Assembly: GCA_900547225.1 (NCBI GenBank)
Contig: URFW01000001.1
Coordinates: 1-64,000 of the forward strand
DNA length: 64,000 nt
Source: an uncultured Mycoplasmatota bacterium
GTDB lineage: Bacteria > Bacillota_I > Bacilli_A > RF39 > UBA660
Direction: 5' to 3'
Position numbers and translations under genes: made by a program. Positions 44,687 to 53,721 of the stretch are shown here, in pieces; positions within the stretch are counted from its first letter, which is position 1; every line of letters begins with the position of its first letter. The notes beneath the pieces are model-generated. The model had not been told where the DNA came from and did not search any database. It saw only the letters and a list, made by a program, of their open reading frames with translations.

Positions 44687-47146
44687 ATGAAAAAGGTATT
44701 TTTGATTGTTATATTTATATTAACATTTTTTCTTGGTATAATAAGTGTAAAAGCAAAAGAAATTGAAGATGGAACATATATAATATCTAGTTCTATAGAT
44801 TGTCATTATTCACTTGATCTTGATGGAGCTACTGCAAAAAATTCATCTAATATACAATTATATCAGTCTAATTGGACTAATGCACAGAAGTGGAAAATTA
44901 CAAAAGGTATGGATGGTTATTATACAATTAGATCTCAAATTAATAATGATTATGTTTTAGATGTGGTTGGAGGGCAATTTGCAAATTCAACTAATGTTGA
45001 TTTGTATCAAAATAATGGTACTAATGCACAGAAGTGGATTATAAAAAGTAATGGAGATTATTTTAACATATTTACTTATGATAATAAATATTCGTTGGAT
45101 ATAAATGGTGGAATTGTAGGTAATTTTTCTAATGTCCAAATATATCAAAATAATGGTACTAATGCACAAAAGTTCATATTTAGTAAGGTTGATAAAAGTG
45201 AGAGAACTATTGATGATGGTGTTTATACAATATCTTCTTCGTTAGATAAAAATAAATCGCTGGATATCCAAAATGGTATGATGAAAAATCTTAGTAATAT
45301 TCAAATATATCAAACAAATAATACGGAAGCTCAAATGTGGATAATTAAATATTTAGAAAATGGGTACTACAAATTGACTTCCTATAAAAATATGGATTAT
45401 TCTTTGGATGTTGATTCTGGTAATAAAATAAATATGACTAATGTTCAGCTGTATAAATATAATCAATCTGCCGCACAACAATGGATTATAAAAAATAATA
45501 ATGATGGTACATTTACCATTATATCTAAGGCTAATGGTCTTAGCCTAGATGTTGCAAATGGAAAAGCTGTAAATGGTGCTAATATTTGGCTTTATGAACA
45601 AAATGGTACATCAGCTCAAAAATTCAAATTTAACAAAGTGGAAAATATAGGATCTAAATCAATTGATGATGGTTATTATTTTATTGCGAGTGCAATAAAT
45701 AGAAATAAAAATTTTGATATACCAGGCGGTAATATGACATCAAAAAATAATGTTCAAATATATGATACTAATTCTACTTTGGCTCAAAAATGGCACATTA
45801 AGTATATTAATAATGGTTATTATGAAATACTTAGCAACAAAGATGGAAATTATGCTTTATCAGTTGATTCTCTTGAAAATAAGGATATGATAACGGTTAA
45901 TATAAACGAAAAAAATGATTCTGATTATCAAAAATGGGTAATAAAAGACAATTATGATGGGACTTATAGTTTAATAGCTAAAAATAATAAGTATATTGAT
46001 TTAAATTCGGGAAGTACTAATAATGGAACAAAACTATGGCTTTATGAGGGTAATAATACTAATGCTCAAAAATTCAAGTTATTAAAAACTTCTGAAGGAA
46101 CCGGTATTTCAACACTGGATAATGGTATTTATATAATAGAAAGTGCGTTAAATACAAATAAAGTTCTTGATGTTCCTGGAGGCAATTCATCAAATGGAAT
46201 AAATCTTCAAATATATGATTCTAACGGAACGAACGCTCAGAAATGGCAGTTCTCATATGTAGGGAACGGAATATATAAGGTAGTTAGTTTGAAAGATTTA
46301 ACAAAATCACTTGATGTAGCTGGAGGTTCAGTTTCTAAAGGTAGCGTTCTTGATTTATATGATTATAATGGAACTTATGCTCAGGAATGGCTTTTAAAAG
46401 ATGCTGGGGATGGATATTATTATATTGTTTCGAATAGTGGTGGTTTAGTACTTGATGTTTATGGTGCTGATACCGCAAATGGAACCAAAGTGTGGATGTA
46501 TGATTTCAATGGAACAAACGCTCAAAAATTTAAAATTAGGAAGGTTAAAGATAAAAATTATATAATTGATGTTAGTGTACACCAAGGACAAATTGATTGG
46601 AATAAGGTTTATAATACCGGTATTTATGGTGTGATGCTTAGGATAGGTTATTGGAATACGGAAGATGGAAGACTAAATGAGTATATAAGTGAAGTTAAAC
46701 GGTTAGGCATTCCATATGGTATTTATTTGTTTAGTTATGCAAATACTACTAATGGTGCTAATACAGAAGCCAATTTTACAAAAAGCATAATAAGTAAATA
46801 TAATTTAAATCCTACACTTGGAATTTACTATGATTTAGAGGATTGGAAAATTTCATCAGATAACACATCAGAAACATTATCTAAAGATCAATATGATAAT
46901 ATAGCAAGAACTTATATTAGTTCTGTAAGTAGTTATGTGAGTAGTAAATATAAAGTTAAAATATATGCAGATTTAAATCATGTTAATAATAGATTTGGGA
47001 GTTATGCCAGAGGTGAATCTGATTGGATAGCACAATACAATAATACAGGATGTACTTATACTGGTAGATATTCAATGTGGCAATATACATCTTCTGCAAC
47101 GCTTGATGGTATAAGAGGGTATGTTGATATGAGTATTTTATATTAA
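44687..47146 (+). CDS. secreted GH25 lysozyme with twelve ricin-type repeats
   Basis: 819 residues. A signal peptide (residues 1-24, cut after VKA) precedes twelve repeats ending in the QxW or QxF motif (NAQKW, NAQKF, EAQMW and the like). At three per beta-trefoil, these make four ricin-B carbohydrate-binding domains over residues about 25-615. The last 200 residues are a glycosyl hydrolase family 25 muramidase: IIDVSVHQGQIDW with the catalytic Asp, YYDLED with the catalytic Asp/Glu pair, and MWQYTSS near the end. It would bind wall glycan outside the cell and cut peptidoglycan. It lies within the polysaccharide locus as a single-gene unit between two terminators. Confidence 0.93.
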   Translation: MKKVFLIVIFILTFFLGIISVKAKEIEDGTYIISSSIDCHYSLDLDGATAKNSSNIQLYQSNWTNAQKWKITKGMDGYYTIRSQINNDYVLDVVGGQFANSTNVDLYQNNGTNAQKWIIKSNGDYFNIFTYDNKYSLDINGGIVGNFSNVQIYQNNGTNAQKFIFSKVDKSERTIDDGVYTISSSLDKNKSLDIQNGMMKNLSNIQIYQTNNTEAQMWIIKYLENGYYKLTSYKNMDYSLDVDSGNKINMTNVQLYKYNQSAAQQWIIKNNNDGTFTIISKANGLSLDVANGKAVNGANIWLYEQNGTSAQKFKFNKVENIGSKSIDDGYYFIASAINRNKNFDIPGGNMTSKNNVQIYDTNSTLAQKWHIKYINNGYYEILSNKDGNYALSVDSLENKDMITVNINEKNDSDYQKWVIKDNYDGTYSLIAKNNKYIDLNSGSTNNGTKLWLYEGNNTNAQKFKLLKTSEGTGISTLDNGIYIIESALNTNKVLDVPGGNSSNGINLQIYDSNGTNAQKWQFSYVGNGIYKVVSLKDLTKSLDVAGGSVSKGSVLDLYDYNGTYAQEWLLKDAGDGYYYIVSNSGGLVLDVYGADTANGTKVWMYDFNGTNAQKFKIRKVKDKNYIIDVSVHQGQIDWNKVYNTGIYGVMLRIGYWNTEDGRLNEYISEVKRLGIPYGIYLFSYANTTNGANTEANFTKSIISKYNLNPTLGIYYDLEDWKISSDNTSETLSKDQYDNIARTYISSVSSYVSSKYKVKIYADLNHVNNRFGSYARGESDWIAQYNNTGCTYTGRYSMWQYTSSATLDGIRGYVDMSILY

Positions 47147-47173
47147 AGAAACTAATAAAGGTTTCTTTTTTTT
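47145..47173 (+). terminator. terminator after the GH25 gene
   Basis: AAAGAAAC and GTTTCTTT pair in an 8-bp stem, then a T run. Confidence 0.85.
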
Positions 47174-47215
47174 GTTTATATATGATATAATATCTATACA
47201 AGGAGGTTTTTGTAT

Positions 47216-48097
47216 ATGAAAGGAATTATTTTAGCGGGAGGATCTGGAACAAGATTATATCCAATAACAGAGGGAACTAGTAAACAGTTAGTACCAGTTT
47301 ATGATAAACCTATGATATATTATCCATTATCAGTATTAATGGAAGCAGGAATAAGAGATATATTAATTATTACAACACCAGAGGATCAAGCTAATTTTAA
47401 AAGATTATTAGGGGACGGAAATAAATTTGGGGTTAACTTAAGTTATACTGTGCAACCTTCTCCAGATGGACTTGCTCAAGCATTTATTCTTGGAGAAGAA
47501 TTTATTGGTGATGATGAGTGTGCAATGGTACTTGGAGATAATATTTTTTATGGTAGCGGACTTAAAGAAACACTTAAAAGTGCAGTTGATAATGCAAAGG
47601 CTGGTAAAGCAACTATTTTTGGATATCAAGTTAAAGATCCAGAAAGATTCGGAATCATGGAAATTGATAAGAATAAAAACGTTCTAAGCGTTGAAGAAAA
47701 GCCATTAAAACCAAAGAGTGACTACGCTATAACCGGATTATATTTTTATCCAAAAAAAGTAGCGGAAGAAGCTAAAAAAGTTAAACCATCTGCAAGGGGA
47801 GAACTTGAAATAACAACATTAAATGATCAATACCTAAAGCAAGGTAAATTAAAAGCGTGTCTTTTAGGTGAAGGTTATACTTGGTTTGATACAGGTACAT
47901 TTGATAGCTTACTTGAAGCATCCAATATGATTAAGGTAATTCAAAATAATAGAGATAGTGTAATTTGCTGCCCTGAGGCAATTGCATACAATAATGGCTG
48001 GTTTTCTGATGCTGATTTAGAAAAGAGTGCTGATTTAATGAAGAAAAATAGTTACGGAAAGTATTTATCTAAGGTGCTAGAAAGAAGAAGAAAGTAA
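47216..48097 (+). CDS. rmlA: glucose-1-phosphate thymidylyltransferase
   Basis: 293 residues. First step of dTDP-L-rhamnose synthesis: dTTP + glucose-1-P to dTDP-glucose. GIILAGGSGTRLYPIT, KQLVPVYDKPMIYYPLS, the VLGDNIFYG metal site and GYTWFDTGTFDSL are textbook. The ATG at 47216 is nine bases after AAGGAGG; a TTG at 47210 is too close to the SD. It starts a four-gene rml operon (A, C, D, B) with spacing of 0-3 bases. Confidence 0.96.
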   Translation: MKGIILAGGSGTRLYPITEGTSKQLVPVYDKPMIYYPLSVLMEAGIRDILIITTPEDQANFKRLLGDGNKFGVNLSYTVQPSPDGLAQAFILGEEFIGDDECAMVLGDNIFYGSGLKETLKSAVDNAKAGKATIFGYQVKDPERFGIMEIDKNKNVLSVEEKPLKPKSDYAITGLYFYPKKVAEEAKKVKPSARGELEITTLNDQYLKQGKLKACLLGEGYTWFDTGTFDSLLEASNMIKVIQNNRDSVICCPEAIAYNNGWFSDADLEKSADLMKKNSYGKYLSKVLERRRK

Positions 48098-48098
48098 T

Positions 48099-48701
48099 AT
48101 GAAAAAAATTAAAACAAATTTAAAAGATTGCTATATTTTAGAGCCTAGCGTATTTGGTGATGATAGAGGATATTTTAGCCCATATTTTATCCAAAAAGAT
48201 TTAGAAAAGGAAGGATTATTTTTTGAGAAGGTAGTTCAAACTAATCGATCCAAATCATCAAAAGGTGTAGTTAGAGGATTACATTTTCAAAAGAACCCAA
48301 AATGTCAGACAAAAATTGTTGAGGTAATAAATGGTTCTGCGATAGATGTTGTAGTTGATATAAGAGAAGGTTCTCCAACTTATGGAAAACACGCAGCAGT
48401 ATTATTAAAACCATATGACTCTAAGGATCCAGAAAGTGGAAGGCAATTATATGTTCCAAAAGGATTTGCACATGGATTTATAAGTCTTGAGGATAATACA
48501 ATTTTTCAATACCTAATAGATAATGATTACGCCCCAGATATGGAAGGTGGTATTTTATGGAATGATGAAGAGTTAAATATTCCATGGAATAAAATGTTTG
48601 TTGATAATGGAATAGATGAACCATTATTATCTGAAAAAGATCAAAAACATTTAACATTGTCTAAAAGTCCAAAATATTTTAAATATGAAGGTGATAAGTA
48701 A
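48099..48701 (+). CDS. rmlC: dTDP-4-dehydrorhamnose 3,5-epimerase
   Basis: 200 residues, cupin fold. DDRGYFSPYF, GVVRGLHFQ (with the catalytic His), VVDIREGSPTYG, and VPKGFAHGF with EDNTIFQY are the family motifs; the catalytic His/Asp pair is present. It converts dTDP-4-keto-6-deoxyglucose to the L-lyxo form. Length is slightly above the usual 180-190 because of a longer C-terminus. One base after rmlA; its stop overlaps the rmlD start (TAATG). Confidence 0.95.
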   Translation: MKKIKTNLKDCYILEPSVFGDDRGYFSPYFIQKDLEKEGLFFEKVVQTNRSKSSKGVVRGLHFQKNPKCQTKIVEVINGSAIDVVVDIREGSPTYGKHAAVLLKPYDSKDPESGRQLYVPKGFAHGFISLEDNTIFQYLIDNDYAPDMEGGILWNDEELNIPWNKMFVDNGIDEPLLSEKDQKHLTLSKSPKYFKYEGDK

Positions 48702-49663
48702 TGAAATCATTTATAACTGGATTTAAAGGTCAATTAGGATATGATTTGGCCAAAGAATTATGTAAAAGAGGAGAAAATGAAATAACAGTAAGTGATAGAA
48801 GTGAGCTTGATGAAGAAATTAACAAAAGGTCAATAAGCTTAATGGAAAACGAAAATTTAAATTATTCATCTCTTGATATAACTGATAAAGATGCTGTTAT
48901 AGATTTAATAAAAAGCGTTAAGCCAGATGTTATTTTTCATTGTGCGGCTTGGACGAATGTTGACGGAGCAGAAGACAATTATGATGCTTGTTATAAAGTT
49001 AATGTAATTGGAACTAAAAACTTAACTGAAGCAGCCAGGGAAATTGGTGCAAAAATCATTTATATTTCTTCTGATTATGTTTTTGATGGAACAAAAGAAG
49101 GAACATATAGTGAAACTGATAAGACGAATCCATTAAATGCTTATGGAAAGACAAAGTTTTTAGGCGAAGAAGAGGTAAGAAAGTATGAAAAACATTATGT
49201 GGTTAGAATTTCTTGGGTTTATGGTATAAATGGTAATAATTTTGTTAAAACAATGTTAAAGCTATCTGAATCACATAATACATTGACCGTTGTAAATGAT
49301 CAAATTGGCTCTCCAACGTATACTAAAGATGTATCAAGACTTCTAGTAGATATGGCTAAGACTGATAAATATGGTACTTATCATGGAACAAATGAGGCTT
49401 ACTGTTCGTGGGCTGACTTTGCAAGGGAAATATTTAAAATCAATAAAAAAGATGTTAATGTAGTAGGTGTTACTACTGAAGAATATTATAGGGGTAAAAA
49501 AATTGCTAAGAGACCACTTAATTCAAAATTATCTAAAGCAAAACTAAAAAATGCGGGTTTTGATTTATTACCTACATGGGAGGATGCACTAGTTAGATAT
49601 TCTGATGAATTAGAAAATGAAAAAGAAAAAAAAGAAGTATTTGTAAAGAAAGGAAACAATTAA
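48701..49663 (+). CDS. rmlD: dTDP-4-dehydrorhamnose reductase
   Basis: 320 residues, extended SDR fold. SFITGFKGQLGYDLA is the NAD(P)-binding loop, FHCAAWTNVDGAE and ISSDYVFDG carry the strand motifs, and YGKTKFLGE holds the catalytic Tyr-x3-Lys. It reduces the keto sugar to dTDP-L-rhamnose, the final step. An extra 25-residue stretch after residue 30 (DRSELDEEINKRSIS) is longer than in E. coli. Overlaps rmlC by one base. Confidence 0.94.
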   Translation: MKSFITGFKGQLGYDLAKELCKRGENEITVSDRSELDEEINKRSISLMENENLNYSSLDITDKDAVIDLIKSVKPDVIFHCAAWTNVDGAEDNYDACYKVNVIGTKNLTEAAREIGAKIIYISSDYVFDGTKEGTYSETDKTNPLNAYGKTKFLGEEEVRKYEKHYVVRISWVYGINGNNFVKTMLKLSESHNTLTVVNDQIGSPTYTKDVSRLLVDMAKTDKYGTYHGTNEAYCSWADFAREIFKINKKDVNVVGVTTEEYYRGKKIAKRPLNSKLSKAKLKNAGFDLLPTWEDALVRYSDELENEKEKKEVFVKKGNN

Positions 49664-49665
49664 TT

Positions 49666-50691
49666 ATGAGTAAATTTTTAATAACTGGAGGAGCTGGATT
49701 TATTGGTAGTAATTATTTACACTATGTAGTAGACAAGTATCCAGAAGATGAATTTGTATGTTTAGATGCATTAACTTATGCAGGAAACTATAACAATATT
49801 AAGAAATTAGAAGAAAAACCAAATTATAAATTTGTTAAAATGGACATAAGAGATAAAGATGCTATTTTAGAATTATTTAAAAAAGAAAAATTTGATTACG
49901 TAATAAATTTTGCAGCAGAATCACATGTTGATAATTCTATTAAGAATCCAAATATATTTGCAGAAACTAATATTTTAGGTACTATGAATTTACTTAATGC
50001 TGCAAAATATATGAGAGATGTGGAAAATCATCCTCTTGTAAGGTACCATCAAGTGTCCACTGATGAGGTTTATGGTGATTTGCCTTTAGATAGACCTGAT
50101 TTAAAATTTACAGAGGAAACTCCTATTCATACATCTAGCCCTTATTCGGCATCAAAAGCAAGTGCTGATTTAGAAGTTTTGGCATATGCTAGAACATTTA
50201 AATTACCTATAACAATTTCAAGATGTTCAAATAACTATGGACCTTATCAATTTCCTGAAAAATTAATTCCACTTATGGTAAGTAAGGCATTAAATAATGA
50301 ATCATTACCAGTTTATGGTACTGGAGAAAACGTAAGAGATTGGATACACGTTCATGATCATAATGTTGGAGTTGATATGATTGTAAGGCATGGTAAAGAA
50401 GGAGAAATATATAATTTAGGTGGTCACTCTGAAAGAACTAATATTGAAATGGTTAAAACAATATTAAAACAGTTAGGAAAACCAGAAAGCTTAATTACAT
50501 TTGTTCAAGATAGAGCAGGTCATGACAGAAGATATGCTATTGATTCTACAAAAGCAGAAAGAGAATTAGGATGGAATAGATCATATACTTTTGATGAAGG
50601 TATTAAAGAAACAATTAATTGGTATGTTGACAATCAAGAATGGATTGATGACATAAAATCTGGTTCTTATAGAAACAGTTATAAAGGATAA
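49666..50691 (+). CDS. rmlB: dTDP-glucose 4,6-dehydratase
   Basis: 341 residues, extended SDR fold. FLITGGAGFIGSNYLHYV is the NAD-binding loop; INFAAESHVDNSI, VSTDEVYGDL and YSASKASADLEV (catalytic Tyr-x3-Lys) and CSNNYGPYQFPEKLIPL are hallmarks. It makes dTDP-4-keto-6-deoxyglucose, step two of the pathway. Last gene of the rml operon, followed by a terminator. Confidence 0.96.
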   Translation: MSKFLITGGAGFIGSNYLHYVVDKYPEDEFVCLDALTYAGNYNNIKKLEEKPNYKFVKMDIRDKDAILELFKKEKFDYVINFAAESHVDNSIKNPNIFAETNILGTMNLLNAAKYMRDVENHPLVRYHQVSTDEVYGDLPLDRPDLKFTEETPIHTSSPYSASKASADLEVLAYARTFKLPITISRCSNNYGPYQFPEKLIPLMVSKALNNESLPVYGTGENVRDWIHVHDHNVGVDMIVRHGKEGEIYNLGGHSERTNIEMVKTILKQLGKPESLITFVQDRAGHDRRYAIDSTKAERELGWNRSYTFDEGIKETINWYVDNQEWIDDIKSGSYRNSYKG

Positions 50692-50716
50692 TGGATTTAT
50701 TCCATTATTTTTTATT
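50690..50716 (+). terminator. terminator of the rml operon
   Basis: AATGGA and TCCATT pair across TTTAT, followed by ATTTTTT. Confidence 0.7.
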
Positions 50717-50767
50717 TTGCATAATTTTTAATAAATGGTATAATTATTTAGTCAAGAGGTGATTTGA

Positions 50768-51697
50768 TTGAAAATGAATAGTAAAAAAATAGCTGTTTTA
50801 ATTCCTTGTTATAATGAATCTAAAACAGTTGCAAAAGTAATAAAAGATTATAAAAAAGCATTACCAGAAGCAGATATATATGTTTATGACAATAATTCTA
50901 CTGATGGTACAGATAAAATAGCAGAAAAAGCAGGTGCTATTGTAAAGTATGAATATCGTCAAGGTAAAGGTAACGTAATAAGAAGTATGTTTAGGGATAT
51001 AGATGCTGATTGTTACCTTATGATTGACGGTGATGATACATATCCAGCAGAAAATGCAAAAGAAATGTGTGATTTAATATTAAATAAAAGAGCTGATATG
51101 GTAATAGGAGATAGATTATCTAGTACTTATTTCACTGAAAATAAAAGACCATTTCATAATTTAGGAAACAAGATGGTTAGATTCTTAATTAATAAGTTGT
51201 TTAACAATAAGGTTAAAGATATTATGACTGGTTATAGAGCATTTTCTTATGAGTTTGTTAAGGGTTTTCCAGTTTTATCAAAGGGGTTTGAAATAGAAAC
51301 TGAAATGACTATTCATGCGGTTGATAAAAACTTTAAACTAGTAGAAATCCCGGTTAATTATAAAGATAGACCAGAAGGATCAGTTTCTAAATTAAATACT
51401 TATAGTGATGGATTTAAGGTACTAAAAACAATAGCAACTTTATTTAAGGAATATAAACCTGCTGAATTTTTTAATATTATAAGTGTAATATGTTTAATAA
51501 TATCACTTATATTAGGAATTCCTGTTGTAACAGAGTATTTTAAAACGGGATTAGTTCCAAGATTTCCTACTTTAATAGTCTCAGGAATAGCACTTCTTGT
51601 TGCGTTATTATTATGTATAACTGGTATAATTTTACAAGTAATAGTAAAGAAACATAGACAATTATATGAATTATATTTAAATACATTGAGGAAGTAA
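50768..51697 (+). CDS. membrane-bound polyprenyl-phosphate glycosyltransferase (GtrB-like GT2)
   Basis: 309 residues. IAVLIPCYNESKTVAKVI, YDNNSTDGT, MIDGDDTYPAE (metal site) and MTGYRAFSYEF form the GT-A part; two membrane helices follow at about 238-260 and 268-292. This is the build of GtrB/DPMS-type enzymes that load glucose or another hexose on undecaprenyl phosphate. A TTG at 50768 is taken as start, six bases after AGAGGTG; the ATG two codons on is further from the SD. The GtrA-type gene follows three bases later. Confidence 0.88.
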   Translation: MKMNSKKIAVLIPCYNESKTVAKVIKDYKKALPEADIYVYDNNSTDGTDKIAEKAGAIVKYEYRQGKGNVIRSMFRDIDADCYLMIDGDDTYPAENAKEMCDLILNKRADMVIGDRLSSTYFTENKRPFHNLGNKMVRFLINKLFNNKVKDIMTGYRAFSYEFVKGFPVLSKGFEIETEMTIHAVDKNFKLVEIPVNYKDRPEGSVSKLNTYSDGFKVLKTIATLFKEYKPAEFFNIISVICLIISLILGIPVVTEYFKTGLVPRFPTLIVSGIALLVALLLCITGIILQVIVKKHRQLYELYLNTLRK

Positions 51698-51700
51698 AAT

Positions 51701-52135
51701 ATGAAGAAAATATGGAATTTATATAAGAAGTATGAAGAGATTGTAAATTATTTGGTTGTGGGCGGATTGACAACTATTGTTGCAATTGGATCAAAACTTT
51801 TACTTTTGGCTACCATTTTAGATCAAACAAATGGTTTGGAACTTCAAATAGCAGAAGTTATTTCTTGGTTTTTAGCAGTAACATTTGCCTATGTAACAAA
51901 CAGAATATTTGTATTTAAATCAAAAACAAGTGGAAGTAAATGTGCTAGAGAAATTTTTAATTTCTTTAAAGGTAGAATAGCAACTCAACTTATTCAAATG
52001 TTTATAATGTGGTTTTTTGTAACACTTCTTGAACTTGATTCTAATGTTTGGGTTCTTGTATTTACTTTGGTTTGCCAAGTTATGCAGATAGTACTTAATT
52101 ATGTTATAAGTAAGTTACTAGTTTTTAAAAAATAA
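51701..52135 (+). CDS. GtrA family membrane protein
   Basis: 144 residues with four membrane helices (about 17-36, 45-68, 85-108, 116-138). NYLVVGGLTTIVAIGSKLLL and FAYVTNRIFVFKSK are the GtrA pattern. GtrA-like proteins are thought to flip the polyprenyl-linked sugar made by a GtrB-like enzyme, which is encoded directly upstream; the pairing supports both calls. Followed by a long terminator that closes the polysaccharide region. Confidence 0.88.
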   Translation: MKKIWNLYKKYEEIVNYLVVGGLTTIVAIGSKLLLLATILDQTNGLELQIAEVISWFLAVTFAYVTNRIFVFKSKTSGSKCAREIFNFFKGRIATQLIQMFIMWFFVTLLELDSNVWVLVFTLVCQVMQIVLNYVISKLLVFKK

Positions 52136-52169
52136 TAAACTAATGAAAGATATATAATTTAATTTAATA

Positions 52170-52216
52170 TACCCTCTAATTTTTGAAAGATTTTTCAGAA
52201 ATTTAGGGGGTTTTTT
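52170..52216 (+). terminator. terminator closing the polysaccharide region
   Basis: ACCCTCTAA (52171-52179) pairs with TTAGGGGGT (52203-52211) and inner bases pair further; TTTTTT follows. From here to the DUF1016 gene (52217-52386) I see no gene. Confidence 0.75.
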
Positions 52217-52386
52217 AAATTTTTGGATAATTATTTATGTAGGAGGAAGATAAGTATCTTTGTCAAAATAGATTATATAAATAAAAATCGTAAGAAGGAT
52301 AAGTGATGTTAAATTGACGAATTTCACTTGATATTTTTTGTTTTAAAATTTTGAAAGATAGAAACATCATAAAGAAAGGAGAAAAA

Positions 52387-53268
52387 ATGGATTATTATAA
52401 GAAAATAAAAAAAGAGTTAATAAATAATGAAGTATATAAAAAAGTGAAAGATTATTCAAAAAATAGAAGTGATTTAAATACGTATTATAAAGTTGGAAAG
52501 TTGTTAAATGATGCCGGAAAAAGTTATGGTGAAGGAATAATAAAGAAGTATTCTGATAGATTAACTAAAGAGTTAGGCAAGGGATATGGGTTATCGAATT
52601 TAAAAAATATGAGAAGATTTTACAATGTCGCAAAAAGCCAATCACTGATTGGCCAATTGAGTTGGACACATTACTGTATATTGCTACCTTTAAATGATAT
52701 AAATAAGATTAATTATTACATAAAAATAACAGAAGAACAAAACCTATCAGTAAGAAAGTTAAGGGAACGTATAAAGTCCCGTGAATATGAAAGATTAGAT
52801 GATAACACAAAAGAAAAACTAATTAATAAAGAAGAGGTTAATACTGGTGATTTAATAAAGGACCCAATACTTATAAGAAATAAGTTTGATACAAGTAGGA
52901 TATCAGAAAAGATGCTTTTAGAAACTATTATGGATAATTTAGAAGAATTTTTAAGTGAGTTTGGTGATGGATATAGTTTTATAAAAAGTGGGTATCCAAT
53001 AAAAATAGGAGATAGATATAACTATATAGATATGCTCTTATATAACATTTATGATAACTGTTATGTTGTAATAGAACTTAAGATAAACGAAATAAAAAAA
53101 GAACATATAGGACAGATAGAAACGTATATGAACTTTATAGATAAAAATTTAAGAACGATTAATCAAAGTCCTACCATTGGTATTATCGTATGTAAAAAGA
53201 AGAACGGTTATCTATTTAAATACGTAACTAACAAAAAAATATATGAAAGAAAATATGAATTAGTGTGA
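52387..53268 (+). CDS. DUF1016 (YhcG) family PD-(D/E)XK nuclease, copy B
   Basis: 293 residues, same build as copy A at 27524-28414: a helical N-terminal domain and a PD-(D/E)XK domain with Asp215 and Glu230-x-Lys232. Residues 1-56 and the stretch RKLRERIKSREYERLDD are nearly the same as in A, and the last third shares 236 identical bases. Residues about 57-105 and 175-205 are different in sequence. AAAGGAG precedes the ATG at 52387. It sits alone between two terminators. The mosaic pattern suggests exchange between copies, with the different inner segment perhaps setting target or partner choice (inference). Confidence 0.88.
   Translation: MDYYKKIKKELINNEVYKKVKDYSKNRSDLNTYYKVGKLLNDAGKSYGEGIIKKYSDRLTKELGKGYGLSNLKNMRRFYNVAKSQSLIGQLSWTHYCILLPLNDINKINYYIKITEEQNLSVRKLRERIKSREYERLDDNTKEKLINKEEVNTGDLIKDPILIRNKFDTSRISEKMLLETIMDNLEEFLSEFGDGYSFIKSGYPIKIGDRYNYIDMLLYNIYDNCYVVIELKINEIKKEHIGQIETYMNFIDKNLRTINQSPTIGIIVCKKKNGYLFKYVTNKKIYERKYELV
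52996..53231 (+). repeat. 236-bp perfect direct repeat, second copy
   Basis: Identical to 28142-28377 without a single change, although silent changes are found just outside in both directions. The two lie about 24.9 kb apart in the same orientation. Confidence 0.95.
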
Positions 53269-53296
53269 AAAGCAAAGAGAAATCCTTGCTTTTTTA
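53268..53296 (+). terminator. terminator after DUF1016 copy B
   Basis: AAAAGCAA pairs with TTGCTTTT, followed by TT and A/T; an 8-bp stem. Confidence 0.75.
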
Positions 53297-53460
53297 TTGT
53301 ATTTAATTATTCGACAAAACTTCTTAAATTTTTTTCATATTTCTTAGGGGGTTTTTCAAAAATTTGTCTAACTATTAATTTGAAAGGAGGAAATTAATGG
53401 TTAAATAACTTTGAATTGTTGTAGTTAAAAAATAATCATGAAAAAGAAAGGAAAAAACAT

Positions 53461-53721
53461 ATGACTAGAAAATTTGTTGTTACGATTAAAGAAATAGAAA
53501 ATGAGGATAGTGTGGCAAAAAAAACACTTGCAAGAGAAGCGTTCATGAACTTAATTAGGGAAAAAGACAGCTTAGATAACTACGAGGAGGATATAGAAGA
53601 ATCTGAAGAAGAAATAGAAGATGAAAACGGTAATAAGAAAAAGTTATACATAGTCTCTAAAAGTTCTCCATATTTAACGAAATTATTTAATGATATTGAA
53701 TCGTGGGTGAATAAAGATTGA
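53461..53721 (+). CDS. small acidic protein before the adhesin gene
   Basis: 86 residues, strongly acidic in the middle (DNYEEDIEESEEEIEDENG) and otherwise helical; no signal peptide or membrane helix. Not recognised. GAAAGGA lies before the ATG. Its TGA stop overlaps the TTG start of the adhesin gene, which makes translational coupling likely; it may be a regulator or a translation-setting leader gene for the adhesin, but nothing in the sequence shows this. Confidence 0.65.
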   Translation: MTRKFVVTIKEIENEDSVAKKTLAREAFMNLIREKDSLDNYEEDIEESEEEIEDENGNKKKLYIVSKSSPYLTKLFNDIESWVNKD

